DNA of 64,000 nucleotides from Neocallimastix lanati (nom. inval.) (Eukaryota; Neocallimastigomycota; Neocallimastigomycetes; Neocallimastigales; Neocallimastigaceae), in NCBI GenBank assembly GCA_016946835.1, contig JACVTC010000103.1, positions 581,501 through 645,500 of the forward strand. Reading direction: 5' to 3'. Positions 14,301 to 26,600 of this stretch are shown here, one piece after another (position 1 is the first letter of the stretch; every line of letters starts with the position of its first letter). The position numbers and the translations under genes are program-made. The notes below the pieces were generated by a model that saw nothing but the letters and a program-made list of their open reading frames with translations, was not told where the DNA came from and searched no databases.

Positions 14301-14520
14301 CAATATCATTTTCAATAGTGCTGTTTGAAAAAATGTCCAAATACTTTTCTTTTTTTAAAGCGATTTTTTCCTTAATATTTTTACGATACAAATTATAATC
14401 ATATTTTTCAGAGAGTGTATCATATACTACAGAATATGGAGCTGGCTTACAATTAATTTCAATATTATTAAAAATTAATAATATTGAAATTAATATAAAA
14501 TTTGGGATAATTAATTTCAT
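11335..14520 (-). CDS. Secreted DUF4874-DUF4832 protein with three C-terminal Cys modules
   Basis: 1061 residues, single exon, paralogue of the 934-3153 gene. Signal peptide at residues 1-25 (MKLIIPNFILISILLIF, then EINCKPAP). The DUF4874 part (~105-295) has NPYRGFF, LVRLIVDIS, VVIRFSYH, SVECGLFGRYGEM and LPNSITLSVRTPEHY. The DUF4832 part (~310-560) has RIGIYNDAYFAS, HTLYGGEFGN, AYQTHTSYLN, HLGYRFVVRRV and NGYPIRFANDD. A short acidic/Asn linker follows. Three tandem modules of ~155-160 residues start near 587, 745 and 905. Each has KFKG-like, YYLGV.ELKEY, WHV, LLYLS.G, CLDLG.YV, YLS.V.C, LCLYYSMTPRID.C and a closing tryptophan. The family resemblance to carbohydrate-associated secreted proteins is known for the DUFs. 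A lectin-like role for the modules is inference. Confidence 0.9.
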   Translation of the reverse strand: MKLIIPNFILISILLIFNNIEINCKPAPYSVVYDTLSEKYDYNLYRKNIKEKIALKKEKYLDIFSNSTIENDIENIENKNNTFLFKKSNTKLQLINFINYEESLSEVINPYRGFFKHILVSLKLGGKHIKDNLPSTGLVRLIVDISEFQREELTEDAIDYLKNIFQLIKSNHQTVVIRFSYHKRNSSKNKSTEPELGLVIKHLDQLQDIFKIYEDAIASVECGLFGRYGEMYESDIKEIQNIKMEFINEIIKKWLTILPNSITLSVRTPEHYTNYTGVIRSKISQDQPTSNQEGYRIGIYNDAYFASKNDIGTYSNRKEDIKWLMNQSTHTLYGGEFGNFLGQDMGDIIINALEISKEAYQTHTSYLNSEYYEGSIEILSKRKCSDDFGIYSGQTELRYLENHLGYRFVVRRVSLTKEVQKNGIFSMEVEIENVGFANLIKPKIIYVFLTNNNNLSYTLSSIINTDHDDPCQWWSNEKVVYKVEGTLPSNMPNDNYKVYIRIASNGGGGLNGYPIRFANDDENIWNESLGANYLGDFLVVGSIDPPKIEITDPDEFDDISSNDNDNTNTSYSNKYHSLMELLQPFSSMYTIVKFKGMLKNTSNYYLGVPELKEYDHFNTYELKDTESAKYHTWHVDSEINPSFLYLSNGIYGHVGEPTEYCLDLSTYVNTKGYNYLSIVKCVNAKHKFLYGKSYSNSVDIYDVNGVHLTDNKGNNVCLYYSITPRIDKCNISSSKRNMSWMIYHLYPSYTPVKFRGMLENQYNQYLGVSELKEYNGFDIGEANSLTYTKYHTWHVVEESVPSLLYLSNGINGNNGEPTNYCLDLGTYVNREGYNYLSIVDCSKAKHKFMFGDSFSSSIDIYKKNGDHLTDKNGYPVCLYYSMTPRIDKCHPSKNIKNIYWNKFTLVTTYTPIRFKGTLYSTQNYYLGVKELKEYDRFNIFELNVDLNPKYRTWHILSENSPSLLYLSDGESDRVGKPTEYCLDLGTNVSDKGYSYLSVVRCSKAQHKFMYDGSASKSISVYTRDGNRITNKKGVNLCLYYSMTPRVDECNLNIKNIIWDKY

Positions 14521-14919
14521 TTTCCTTTTTTTTTTTTTTTTTTTAGAAGAAATTTTTTTATTCTTATGTTAATCATTCATTTATTAATTAATAATATTTA
14601 ATTATTATTTAGTTATAATAATAATTAAATATTATTATTTTATTCTGTTGAACTTTTTTTTTTTTTTTTTTTTGTTTTGTTTTGTTTTGTATTTTAATGT
14701 AAATTTAAAAATTAATTTAAATAATAAAAAAAAAATTATTTAAATTTTTTTTATTTTAAAATAATATTAAATAATATTAAGTGTTTCAAAAAAAAAAAAA
14801 AAAAAAAAAAAAAATTAAAAGAGAATTGATAAAATTTTCTCTTTTATATTGTTAAGAATAAAATATTATATTAAATATAAAAAAGTCAAACGACATTAAT
14901 TACTATTAAAAAAAAGTTT

Positions 14920-14951
<32 letters not shown>

Positions 14952-15603
14952 GAAAAAAAAATTTAAATAAAAAATTTTAATTAAAAATTATTTAAACTTT
15001 ATTTTTACTTTGAAGTAAAAATAAAAAAAAAAAAGAGAATGTGATTATATCATTGTACATATTATTTAACAAATCATAAATATTATTATATTTTAACTTC
15101 ATTATAGAATAGTTGTTTGTTGTTATTAGGGGTACAACATTTATACATTTATACATATATATATAAGAAATCTATTAAATTTAATTATTTTTGAAAAATA
15201 AAAATTAAAAAAAAAAAAAATAATAATAAAAAAGAATAATATATATATATATTATTTAATAATTTTATAAATTATTAACTGATATATATATCAACAATAT
15301 TATTTAATAATTTAAACTTAATTTATATATTTATTTTTTAAATAAGGTTTAAAAAAAGAAAAAAAAACTATTTAAATGAATTGTTATGTAACATTTTCCC
15401 TTTTTTTTTTTTTTTTTTTATATAAAAAACTAAATATGAGATTTTAAACTTAATTTTTATCTCAATAAAAAAAATATTTATTTCATATTGTATTATTATA
15501 TTATATAAAAATTTTATTTATAACTATTTTTTACGTTTATATAACCAAAAATTTTATTTATTATTAAATATAATTTTTATAAATTTTTTTTTATATTTAT
15601 TAA

Positions 15604-15638
<35 letters not shown>

Positions 15639-16690
15639 TAAACTTTTTCATTTTTATTTTTAAACTTTTTATTAACTTTAAAGTAAGAAATACAAATGAT
15701 CAAATTTTTAATAAACAAACATTCTAGCCAATTATGTTTTTATTATTTTAATTAATATGATAACTTTTGATAAAAAAAAAAAAAAAAAAATATTCTTTTT
15801 TATTATCCCTATTTTTATTATTATTATTATTATTATTTTTATTCATTGACATTTATTTAAACTATTGTATATTCTAAATTATTACAAATACACTACAATC
15901 TTTGTAATTATATATATTATATACTATTTTTATTATTATTATTATAAGAATTAGAATTAGAATTTGAATTAAAATTAAATTTAGAATTAGGATTAGAATT
16001 ATTTATTAATATTATTATTTTATTATTATTATTATTATTGACTTCAGATTCTATCTTTATATATTATTAAATAAAATAATTATTATACTATCTTTTATCA
16101 TTATAAATACCTATTATTATGTATTGTCATATTATTTTTATTACTATTATAAATAATGTCTTTATTTTTATTATAATTATTATTTTTTTGATAATAAAAC
16201 TTTTAATTCTTATTAATGTTTTTTTTTTTTTTTTTTTTTTTTTTGTAATCTCTTTTATATATGTGTTACTATATGTATTTATAATTATATATATATTTTT
16301 TAGAGGTATATAAATCATTTCCTAGATATATTTTAAAAATTTTAAAATAGTTTATAAGCTTTTATTTAGTGTTAGTTTTATTTTATTTTCTATTTTCCAT
16401 GTAATTAAGGTTAATTTTTTTTATTTATATATTAATTATATTCATGATTATATAAATAGAATAATAAGCTTTTTATATATATATAAAATTATTTATATTT
16501 ATATTTATTTATTTAATAATATTAAAAAAAATATTTTGAATTTATATAAAGAAATTTCATAATTTTTAAAATATAAAATATTAATAATTATAAAAAAAAT
16601 ATATTTTCGGATAATAAATTTTTTTGGATTATAATTTGAAAATTTTAGGTTAAGTTACCATGCGACTGAGTAAATTTTTAAATTTATATA

Positions 16691-16732
<42 letters not shown>

Positions 16733-18330
16733 AATAGAAATGTTTACGGTATTGCATAAAATTTTTAATTTTATTATAGAGTATTTAAACAAAAACTAAA
16801 AAAATAAAAAAAAAAAAAAAAAAAAAAGAAAGAAAGAAAAAGAAAGAAAATAAAGTATAATTTAAAATAAAATTAAATATTAAAATATGAATAATTTTTG
16901 ATATTTGATATTGATATTTGATATTTAATATTTAATATTTAATATATAATATTTAATATATAATATTTGATATATAATATTTGATATTTATATATAACTT
17001 CATAATGAACAAACACTGTTCTCTTCAATAAAATTACTTATTAATGTCATTGTAACATAATTATTAACAGATAAATAATTCATTTGAATTTTTCCTTTAT
17101 ATATTAATTAAAAATAATGATTAATGATAAAAAAATAAAAATTATGTAAAATAATTACTTTTTATCAAATATAGAAAAGAAATAATTAACTTATTCAAAA
17201 AAGTTTATTAAATAATTATCAAAAAATTTTAATAAAGTTTTAAAAACTTTATTTTTGTTAATAATTATTTATATATATATTATTTATATAATATATATCC
17301 ATAATTAACACTTTTTTAATAAAGTTTAAGTTACAAAAAACAAAAATCATTATTATATATATATATATATAATATAATAATAATAGTTTTCATTTTTTTT
17401 TTAATTTTTGTTATATAAAAATATATTATATATATTATGAAAGATAATATAAATTATATTCTAATTATAAACAAGTTTTTATATATAATATATTCTTATT
17501 AAAGTTATAAGTATAATTTATACTATGGTACAAAACATTATTAATATTTAAAAAAGTATTTAATTTTTTTATTTTTATTTTTAAAAATTATAATAATTAA
17601 TGTATATATATATTAGAGCGGTACATACTAATAACAAAGGATAATTATCCTAAAATATAGTTAAAATATTTTAATTCTATTTATAAAATATAAAAAAGTT
17701 CTTTATACATAGAATTGACTTAAAAAGTCTAAATAGTTTTTGTTTTTGATTATTTTTTATTTTTATCTCTCTTTTTTTTATTTATTCATTTATTTATTTT
17801 TAAGAATTGTAATTATATTTTATATATATATATATATATAAAAGTGGTACACTTTTAACAACGGATAATTTTCCTATTATGTAGTTAAAAACTTTATAAT
17901 AAATATTTAAAAAATATTAGAAAAACTTTATCTACATAAAAACAAAAAAGATTATATAAAAGTAAAAATTTTATATTAATATTATTCTTAATATTATTTA
18001 TTTTTAATTAAAAAATGAATAGGTTAAGTATACATTAGTATAGAAGAACAAATTGGTATTAAAATATTAAAATATAAATAATATTGATAAATACTATATT
18101 TTAAAAGTAAAAACATAATAATATATACATATATAAATAAAGAATTTATATGAAAAGAATAGTATTTATGATTAAATTTATGTAAAAAGTATACTATTTA
18201 TGATTTCTTTTTATATATGAATATTTATAAAAACATTGGCATGGCATTTATAAATAATTATTATTAATATGTATTATTCTAAGCTTAAATTTTTTTTTTT
18301 TTTTTTTGTTTTTTGTTTTTAAATTTTAAG
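14521..18330. other. AT-rich intergenic, no gene seen
   Basis: About 3.8 kb of poly-A, poly-T, (TA)n and ATT tracts. The open stretches near 16119-16318 on both strands are homopolymer artefacts. One diverged direct repeat pair is listed separately (17590-17950). Confidence 0.7.
17590..17950. repeat. Diverged direct repeat pair of ~110 bp
   Basis: Two similar blocks start at about 17600 and 17835. Each begins after a (TA)n run with GCGGTACA / GTGGTACA, then AACAAAGGATAAT / AACAACGGATAAT, a CCTA, TAGTTAAAA and an A-rich tail. Identity was judged by eye. Nothing coding is seen. Confidence 0.55.
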
Positions 18331-18822
18331 ATAATAATGGTTCCTGGTTCGACCCCTCCCTATGCCTATAGCGTTTTTTCCACTGGTTTTTCGTTATTAG
18401 GTGGTTAGGGTTTTCAGGTAAGTATTATACCCATTTGATACCCCCTATATCTCTAATTCAACTTTCATCGATTTACACTTCTTGCAGGCCTGAGAGGGTT
18501 GAGTGTGTATGGCAAAGTTTCTTAAGAGGAGATACCCAACATATGGTGACATATGAAAATTTACTTATCCTTACTTATAGGTATGTTATGGAGCGGTTGT
18601 CACGTGATCCCGGAGATTGTGGCTGCAAGACCCAATTGTAAGATTATCGTACAATGACAAGCAGTAATTATACTTGGGTAAGGAGCGCCAATGCAGAGTA
18701 ACTGTAAGGCAGTCCAGCAGGGACGGGACCACCTACTAAAGTAGGAAGTTAGATAAGGGCTCTAGTTATAAACCATTGTGTGTCTACAAGATGTACAGCT
18801 GGGGAGAAATCCTGCTACGGTC

Positions 18823-18855
<33 letters not shown>
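18331..18855 (+). mobile_element. GC-rich polyadenylated retro-insert (SINE-like or LINE 3' end)
   Basis: A ~500-bp island near balanced base composition in very AT-rich flanks, ending in 30 A residues (18826-18855), which is the mark of a reverse-transcribed insert. Near its 5' end, GGTTCGACCCC at 18346-18356 matches a tRNA-type B box, but no A box is found upstream. A 70-nt segment (18418-18487) has a perfect-looking donor CAG/GTAAGT, a CTAAT branch-like site and a TTGCAG acceptor. The longest open stretch (18435-18641) crosses this segment and shows no known domain. It could be a SINE, a LINE 3' end or an inserted transcript copy. Confidence 0.5.
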
Positions 18856-18857
<2 letters not shown>

Positions 18858-20453
18858 TAATAATTTTAAATTTGTATTGGATGTTTAAATTATTTAAAAA
18901 TATTTACGTTTTAAAAATTAAAACTAGTAATATCAGAAGTAATTATATTAAAAAAGAAAGATGAAAAAATAAAGGTGATTATATATAGAGTATATTATAA
19001 ATATTTAAATAGTAAATAATAATTAATTAATAGAAACTTTTATTAAAACAAAATATTTAGATGATATTTTTTTTTTAATTTTTTTTTTTAAGAAAATAAA
19101 TTTTTTTTTTATAGCTCAAATCGAAATAATAAATTAAATATAGTTAACATGGAAAATTTAATTTTTATTTAAAAAAACTACATAATATGAATCTGTAATT
19201 ATTATATTTGAAAAAAAAAAAAGTTAAAAAAAAAAAGAAATAAAATCTCTCTATACATTTAAAAGACTTTATATATTATGGATAATTTTTTGATTGATTA
19301 TAAAATATATATTGTAATTCTTATTATCATATTAATAACTACTATATATAAATTAATAATTATATATTTATTAATATTAAAAAATTTAAATATTATTTTA
19401 ATTTAAAAATTAAAAATATATAATTAATATATATAATTAATTAAATAATGAATAAGAATGTATTTTTAATCAAATATTAAAAAGAAATTAACCTTTTAAA
19501 AAGAAAAAAAAAGATATAATAAACTTTTTTTTTATATATATATTAAAGTTGTCTAGAACAATAAAGGTTGAAGGAAATAAATTATCAATAATATTATAGA
19601 GAAAGAAAAAAGTTTTATAAATTTATTGTTCATGAAAATTTGAAAATGAGGATTATTAATTTACTTCTTTAAATATATATTATTACTTTAATTTCATTGG
19701 TATATTTAAATATATCTGTTCTGTCCTTTTCTTAAAATTATAAATCAATATTAATAATAAAACAAACTATATCAACACATTTCATTTCAAAACTTTATAA
19801 TTTCCAATAAATATTAAATATTAAATACTTTAATATATTAAAGTTTGTTTTAAAATAAATATTACATTAATTTGATTTAAAATCATCGAAAATGTTTTTT
19901 TCTTTTTTATCCTTTTTTTTTTTTTCTTTTTTTTTAAAATATATATACACACATATATATATATATAAATTAATACTCTACCTCCTCCCTTACTTTACAA
20001 AAATATCATTTATTATTTAATTTTATGATTAATTCTACATAATAAATTATAATCTTAATGTTTATACCTTTCTTTTTTTTTTAAAATAAAAAATTTAATT
20101 TTATTTATTTATTTTCTTTATGGGATAAAAATATTTGCTTAATGTATAACTTTTAATAATAATAATATTTTTTTTTGTTTTCTTATTTTTTTTTTCTTTT
20201 TTTTTTTTTTTTTTTTTTTTTTAATTATTTATTTGATAACTTATTTTTAGCTCTTAAATTCACACATTATATATAAATTGTTTTATATTTCAATTTATAT
20301 ATAAAAATAATTTATTTTTTATTAATAAATTATTTTTTGTGAATTATTTTATTTCGTATTTTTATTATTATTATTATTATTTTTTTAGAAAGATATATAT
20401 CTATTTATATATATATCTTTATTTTTTTTAATAATATTAATATTAAATTATAT
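18856..20453. other. AT-rich intergenic, no gene seen
   Basis: No coding signal. The last ~60 bp are the 3' flank of the minus-strand gene ending at 20454, where an AATAAA on the minus strand (about 20418-20424) is a possible polyadenylation signal. Confidence 0.65.
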
Positions 20454-20882
20454 TTAATTTTGACTGGAGAAAGTACCATAAATTTCAGCAACAGCAAGTT
20501 TATTAGCTTCAGCTTCCTTATAGAAATCTCTAATATTATTAGCTTTCATTTTTTCAATTTTTAAAGCATAAACTTTGAAAAAGTATCTATGAGTACCACT
20601 TGGTGGTCTTGGACCCTTATATTTCTTAATACGCCATGAAGAAACAACTTCTTCACCTGGAACAGTATCTTCTGGAACACTAGTAACATCAGCTGGAATA
20701 TTTTTAACTAACCAATGAACCCAATTATGGCCATCTGGATCATCATTAATAATACAGAAACTCTTAGTACCTTCTGGAACATTAGTCCAACTTAATTCTG
20801 GATTAACATCATCACCATAAGTAGAATACTTAATTGGAAGTGGACCCTTGTTAGTAAAACTTTTTGATGTAACAGTAAACAT
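20454..20882 (-). CDS. YbhB/YbcL-type phosphatidylethanolamine-binding-like (PEBP) protein
   Basis: 142 residues, single exon, no signal peptide. The family order is complete: GPLPIKYSTYGDDVNPELSW, then PEGTKSFCIINDDPDG, NWVHWLVKNIPADV, a GPRPPSGTHRYFFKVYAL block and AVAEIYGTFS at the C-terminus. The DDPD and GP.PPSGTHRY segments line the small anion/ligand pocket of the family. It matches the short bacterial and archaeal YbhB branch rather than the longer eukaryotic RKIP branch, and is about 10-15 residues shorter than typical. The shortening is at the loop before GPRPP, where bacterial forms have an extra N.FG..GY segment. The start is the first Met, preceded by AAAA. The biochemical role is unproven. 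Transfer from rumen bacteria is plausible but is inference. Confidence 0.92.
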   Translation of the reverse strand: MFTVTSKSFTNKGPLPIKYSTYGDDVNPELSWTNVPEGTKSFCIINDDPDGHNWVHWLVKNIPADVTSVPEDTVPGEEVVSSWRIKKYKGPRPPSGTHRYFFKVYALKIEKMKANNIRDFYKEAEANKLAVAEIYGTFSSQN

Positions 20883-22267
20883 TTTTGTTGTATAACTAAT
20901 TAAAATATATAATGTATCGGTTATAAAAGAAAAGAAAAATAATATTTTTTAAATTTAATAAAAAAAAAAATGTTTATAAATAAATTAATCGAAGAATAAA
21001 TAAATAAATTTAAATTTATTTTTAATTAAAAATAAAAAAAAATTATTTTTATATTATTATTGTTAAATAAATATTGTTACTTTTATTTTTTTATAATTAT
21101 ATCAACAATTATTAATAAATAATTAAATATATTATAATAATTAATATTCATAAAATTCTATTATTTTATATTTTTTTTCTATTACCTTTTTCTTATTAAT
21201 ATAAAAATAAGTAAAAAGAATGAATAAATAATACAGTAATTAAATATTCTTTTATAGTGTGGAAAAAACATTTTTGTGTAAAAAAAAAAAATTAAATATT
21301 AATTTTAATTAATTAATATAAAAATTAAATATTATTAAATAATTATATAATAATAAATAATTGAATAATAAATAATAAATAATAATAATTAAATAATAAT
21401 AATAATAAATTAATATATAATAATAAAATAGAAAAAAGAAATAAATAGAAATTATGGAAATAATAAAATATATTATATTTAAAATATACTATATAGATTA
21501 ATATACTATAAATATGTTATTTATATAAAATTTTTATATTAATTTTTAGTCATTGATATCATGTGCTATAAATAGAAATATGTATTTAACGAATAAAAAT
21601 ATAAATAAATAAATTAAGTAAATAGATATAGTAACATATTTCAAATATATATATATATATATATATAAAAGAAAAAATACGGGAGTATTGCATTTCGACA
21701 TAATTTATGTTTGATCATTTATTCATGTATTACAATGTGGCATATAAAAATAAATGAATAGGGTAGGGTTAATTTTTTTTTTTTTTTTATTTATAATAAT
21801 AATAAAGTAAAATAAAAAATAAAAAAAGAAAAAGAATAAAAATATAAGATAAAAAAAAGAGATTAAAACAAAAAAATTAAAAAAGAAAATATTTTAATTT
21901 ATTGAAATGGAAAAGTATTTTTATTCATGATAAGTTAATAAAATTAAAACTGGATTTTTTAAAGTTATTTCGAAAAAATAATAATCTTAATATAATTTTT
22001 TTTTTTTTTTTTTATAAATTATATAAAAAAATTTATCTTTAATTTTTATGATATTAATTCTTTTTATTATTCTTTTTATCTTAGAAAAAAAAAAAAAATA
22101 ACTAATATATTTTTATATCAATATTTATATATTCTCTAAATTTCAAAAATTTGAAATATTCTAATCTGAAAATCAAGATATTATCTTAAAAGAATTATAT
22201 TCTTAAATTTAAAATTTTCCATTAATCAGATTATGAATATAAATAATAAATAATATTTTAAAAAAGA

Positions 22268-22310
<43 letters not shown>

Positions 22311-22315
22311 TTAAT
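20883..22315. other. AT-rich intergenic, no gene seen
   Basis: Poly-A/T and ATT tracts. A slightly GC-richer stretch at 21680-21770 contains ATTGCATTTCG, as in the candidate MITE at 46 kb, but without a partner end, so it is not called. 22268-22308 is a 40-bp T run. Confidence 0.65.
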
Positions 22316-22319
22316 ATAT

Positions 22320-23345
22320 AAAATAAAATAAAATAAAATAAAATATAATAAAATAAAATAAAATAAATAGTGAAGTAATATAAAAGAATAAAGTATTAAT
22401 AAAAATAAAATAAAATAAAATAAAATTTTATTTATTTTATTTTATTTTATTTTATTTTATTCAATCTATAGTTTTATTATTTAATATTCTACTATTTATT
22501 TTATTTTATTTTATTCAATCTGTACTTTATATTTCAACTATTTATTTTATTTTATTTTATTCAATCTGTACTTTATATTTCAACTATTTATTTTATTTTA
22601 TTTTATTTTATTCAATCTGTACTTTATATTTCAACTATTTATTTTATTTTATTTTATTTTATTCAATCTGTACTTTATATTTCAACTATTTATTTTATTT
22701 TATTTTATTTTATTCAATCTGTACTTTATATTTCAACTATTTATTTTATTTTATTTTATTCAATCTGTACTTTATATTTCAACTATTTATTTTATTTTAT
22801 TTTATTTTATTCAATCTGTACTTTATATTTCAACTATTTATTTTATTTTATTTTATTCAATCTGTACTTTATATTTCAACTATTTATTTTATTTTATTTT
22901 ATTCAATCTGTACTTTATATTTCAACTATTTATTTTATTTTATTTTATTTTATTCAATCTGTACTTTATATTTCAACTATTTATTTTATTTTATTTTATT
23001 TTATTCAATCTGTACTTTATATTTCAACTATTTATTTTATTTTATTTTATTTTATTCAATCTGTACTTTATATTTCAACTATTTATTTTATTTTATTTTA
23101 TTTTATTTCATTTTATTTTATTTTATTTTATTTTATTTTATTTTATTTTATTTTATTCAGTCTGTACTTTATATTCATATTCTACTATTTATTTTATTTT
23201 ATTTTATTTTATTTTATTTTATTTTATTCAATCTGTACTTTCTTATTTAATATTCTACTTTTTATTTTATTTTATTTTATTTTATTTTATTCAATCTGTC
23301 CTTTATATTTATATTCTACTATTTATTTTATTTTATTTTATTTTA
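22320..23345. repeat. 46/51-bp minisatellite with (TTTTA)n spacer
   Basis: About 16 units, each CAATCTGTACTTTATATTTC, then AACTATTTA and a run of TTTTA pentamers. Units differ mostly by one pentamer, so lengths step by 5 bp (46 or 51). The first (22460s) and the last three (from 23158) are the most diverged. (AAATA)n at 22320-22430 precedes the array. It ends at the left edge of the duplicated ankyrin segment. Confidence 0.95.
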
Positions 23346-23616
23346 TTTATAAGAATTATTTCATATATTCAAATAATAATAAAAAAAAATAGTTATTATA
23401 ATAAATATTTATAATAAATTTAAAAAATTTATGTATTGAAAATTTAATTTTAATAATAAATGAAAAAAAAAAAAAAAAAAGTTCAATTTAATAAATAAAG
23501 AATTGCTCTAAATTATAAATGAAGAATGTTTTAAATAATAAATAAAAATACTTTTAATTATTTACAAAATAGAAAATAAATTCAAAATTTAATTAATAGG
23601 AAATATTCAAAATATT

Positions 23617-26600
23617 ATGGGAATATTTGATAATAAAAATGAACGAATTGAAAAGAAATTTAATAAAGCAGTTCGAACTAAAGATTTTAAAGAAAGTAGA
23701 AAATATTTTATATAATTCCAAAAAAAAATAATATTATCTTGAATATAAATAAGGAAGATAATGATTGGTATCCCCTTTTATTGGCTATCGATGATAATAA
23801 TATTGAAATAGTTCGATTATTAATTGATTATGCCAATAAAAATGATATTATTTTGAAATTAAATGAAAAGACGTCAAGCGGATGGTATCCGCTTTTATTG
23901 GCTATATCTAAAATTGAATATTTTCTAAACATTAAAATGGTTGAATTATTAATGGATTATGCCAATAAAAAAAATATTATTTTAGAAATAAATGAAAAAA
24001 ATGAGTATGGAGATTTTCCCCTTTCATTGGCTGTAAGTAATAATAATATTGTAATAGTTATATTATTATTAGATTATGCCAATGAAAAAAATATTATTTT
24101 AGAAATAAATGAAAAAAATGAGTATGAAGATTTTCCCCTTTCATTGGCTGTAAGTAATAATAATATTGCAATAGTTAAATTATTAATAGATTATGCCAAT
24201 GAAAAAAATATTATTATAGAATTAAATGAAAAAAATAAATTTGGTGATAACCTACTTTTTTGGTCTGTAATTAATAATGATATTGAAATTATTAAATTAA
24301 TAATAGATTATACCAATAAAAATAATATTATTTTAAAAATGAACGAAAAAAAATGAAAAAGGATATTACCCACTTTTATGGGCTACTATAAATAATAATA
24401 TTGAAATGGTTGAATTATTAATTGATTATGCCAGGAAAAATAATATTATTTTGGAAATGAATGAAAAAAATAAATTTGGTGACAACGTACTTCTATGGGC
24501 AACTATTAATAATAATATTGAAATGGATGAATTATTAATTGATTATGCCAGTAAAAATAATATTATTTTGAAAATGAATGAAAAAAATGAATACAAAAAT
24601 AATCCACTTTTATTGGCGACTTCTAAAAATAATATTCAAATGGTTAAATTATTAATTGATTATGCCAATAAAAATAATATTATTTTGGAAATGAATGAAA
24701 AAAATGAAAAAGGACATAATCTACTTTTATTTGTTACTTCTAATAATAATATTGAAATGGTCAGAATATTAATAGATTATGTCAATAATAATAATAATAT
24801 TTTGGAATTAAATGAAAAAAATAAATTTGGTGACAACCTACTAACATGGGCTGTAATTAATAATGATATTGAAATAATTAAATTATTAATAGATTATGCT
24901 AATAAAAATAATATTATTTTAGTATTAAATGAAAAAAATTCAAGCAGATCGTATCCGCTTTTATCGGCTGTTGATAAAAATAATAATGAAATGGTTAAAT
25001 TATTAATTGATTATGCAAATAAAAATAATATAATTTTGGAAATGAATGAAATAAATGAATATGAAAATTATCCACTTTTATTGGCTACTTCTAAAAATAA
25101 TATTGAAATGGTTAAATTATTAATAGATTATGCTAATGAAAATAATATTATTTTAGAAATAAATGAAAAAAATAAAAATGGGTATTATCCACTTTTATTT
25201 GCTACTTTTGAAAATAATATTGAAATATTTAAATTATTAATAAATTATACCAAAAAAAATAAAATTATTTTGGAAATAATTGAAAAAGATGAAAAAGGAA
25301 ATTATCCACTTTTATTGGCAGTAAGCAATAATAATATTGAAATGGTTCAATTATTAATAAATTATGATCATAGAAATAATATTATTTTGGAAATGAATAA
25401 AAAAAATGAATCTAAAGATTTTCCACTTTTATTTGCAACTTCTAATAATAATATTGAAATAATTAATTTATTAATAGAGTACGCTAAAGAAAATAGTATT
25501 ATTTTGAAAATGAATAGAAAAAATAAAAACGGATGTTATCCACTTTTATTTGCAACTTCTAATAATAATATTGAAATAATTAATTTATTAATAGATTATG
25601 CAAAAAAAAATAGAATTATTTTGGAAATAAATGAAAAAGATGAAAAAGGAAATTATCCACTTTTATTGGCTACTTTTAAAAATAATATTGAAATGATTGA
25701 ATTATTAATTGATTATGCTAATGAAAATAATATTAAAAATAATATTATTTTGGAAATGAATGAAAAAAATAAATATGGAAATTATCCACTTTTATTGGCA
25801 ATAAATAATAATAATGTTGACATGGTTAAATTACTTATAAATTATGCCGATCAAAATGAAATTACTTTAGAAATTAATGAAAAAGATAAGAAGGAATCTT
25901 TTCCACTTTTAAATGCTATCATTAAAAATAATATTGAAATTTTGTAATTATTAATAGATTATGCAAATAAAAATAATATTGTTTTAAATATAAATGAAAG
26001 CGATAAAAAGGAAAATTTTCCCTTTTTAAATGCTATTATTAAAAATAATATTGAAACAATTAAACTATTAATATATTATGCTAATGAAAATAAAATTATC
26101 CTGAATATAAATGATTGTGATAAAAAGGAAAATTGTCCTCTTTTAGGTGCTATTTATAAAAATAATATTTCAATTATTATTAAATTATGCAAATAAAAAT
26201 AATATTATTATGGACATAAATAAAAAAAATGGAAATGGAAATAATTCACTTTTATTGGCTGTGAATAATAATAATATTGATTCTGTTAAATTATTAATAA
26301 ATTATGCCAATGAAAATAAAATTATTTTAGATATTAATAAAAAAGATGAATATGGAAATTATCCACTTTTATTAGCAACTAATAAAAATAATATTGAAAT
26401 AGTTAAATTATTAATAAATTATGCCAATGAAAATAATATTATTTTAGAAATAAATGAAAAAAATGACGATGGAAATTATCCACTTATATGGGCCATTGTT
26501 AAAAATAATGTTGAAATGGTTAAATTATTAATAGATTATGCTGATGAAAATAAAATTAAAAATAAGATTATTTTAAAAATTAATGTAATAAATGAAAAAG

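Noticed and set aside
16119-16318. Short open frames on both strands
   Set aside because: Poly-Phe/poly-Lys reading of an A/T run with no other support.
18395-18412. TTAGGG-like text as telomeric repeat (also 53255-53268)
   Set aside because: Single occurrences inside GC-richer elements, not tandem.
22430-23345. CRISPR-like array of regular repeats and spacers
   Set aside because: The 'spacers' are just TTTTA pentamers, there are no cas genes and the genome is eukaryotic.
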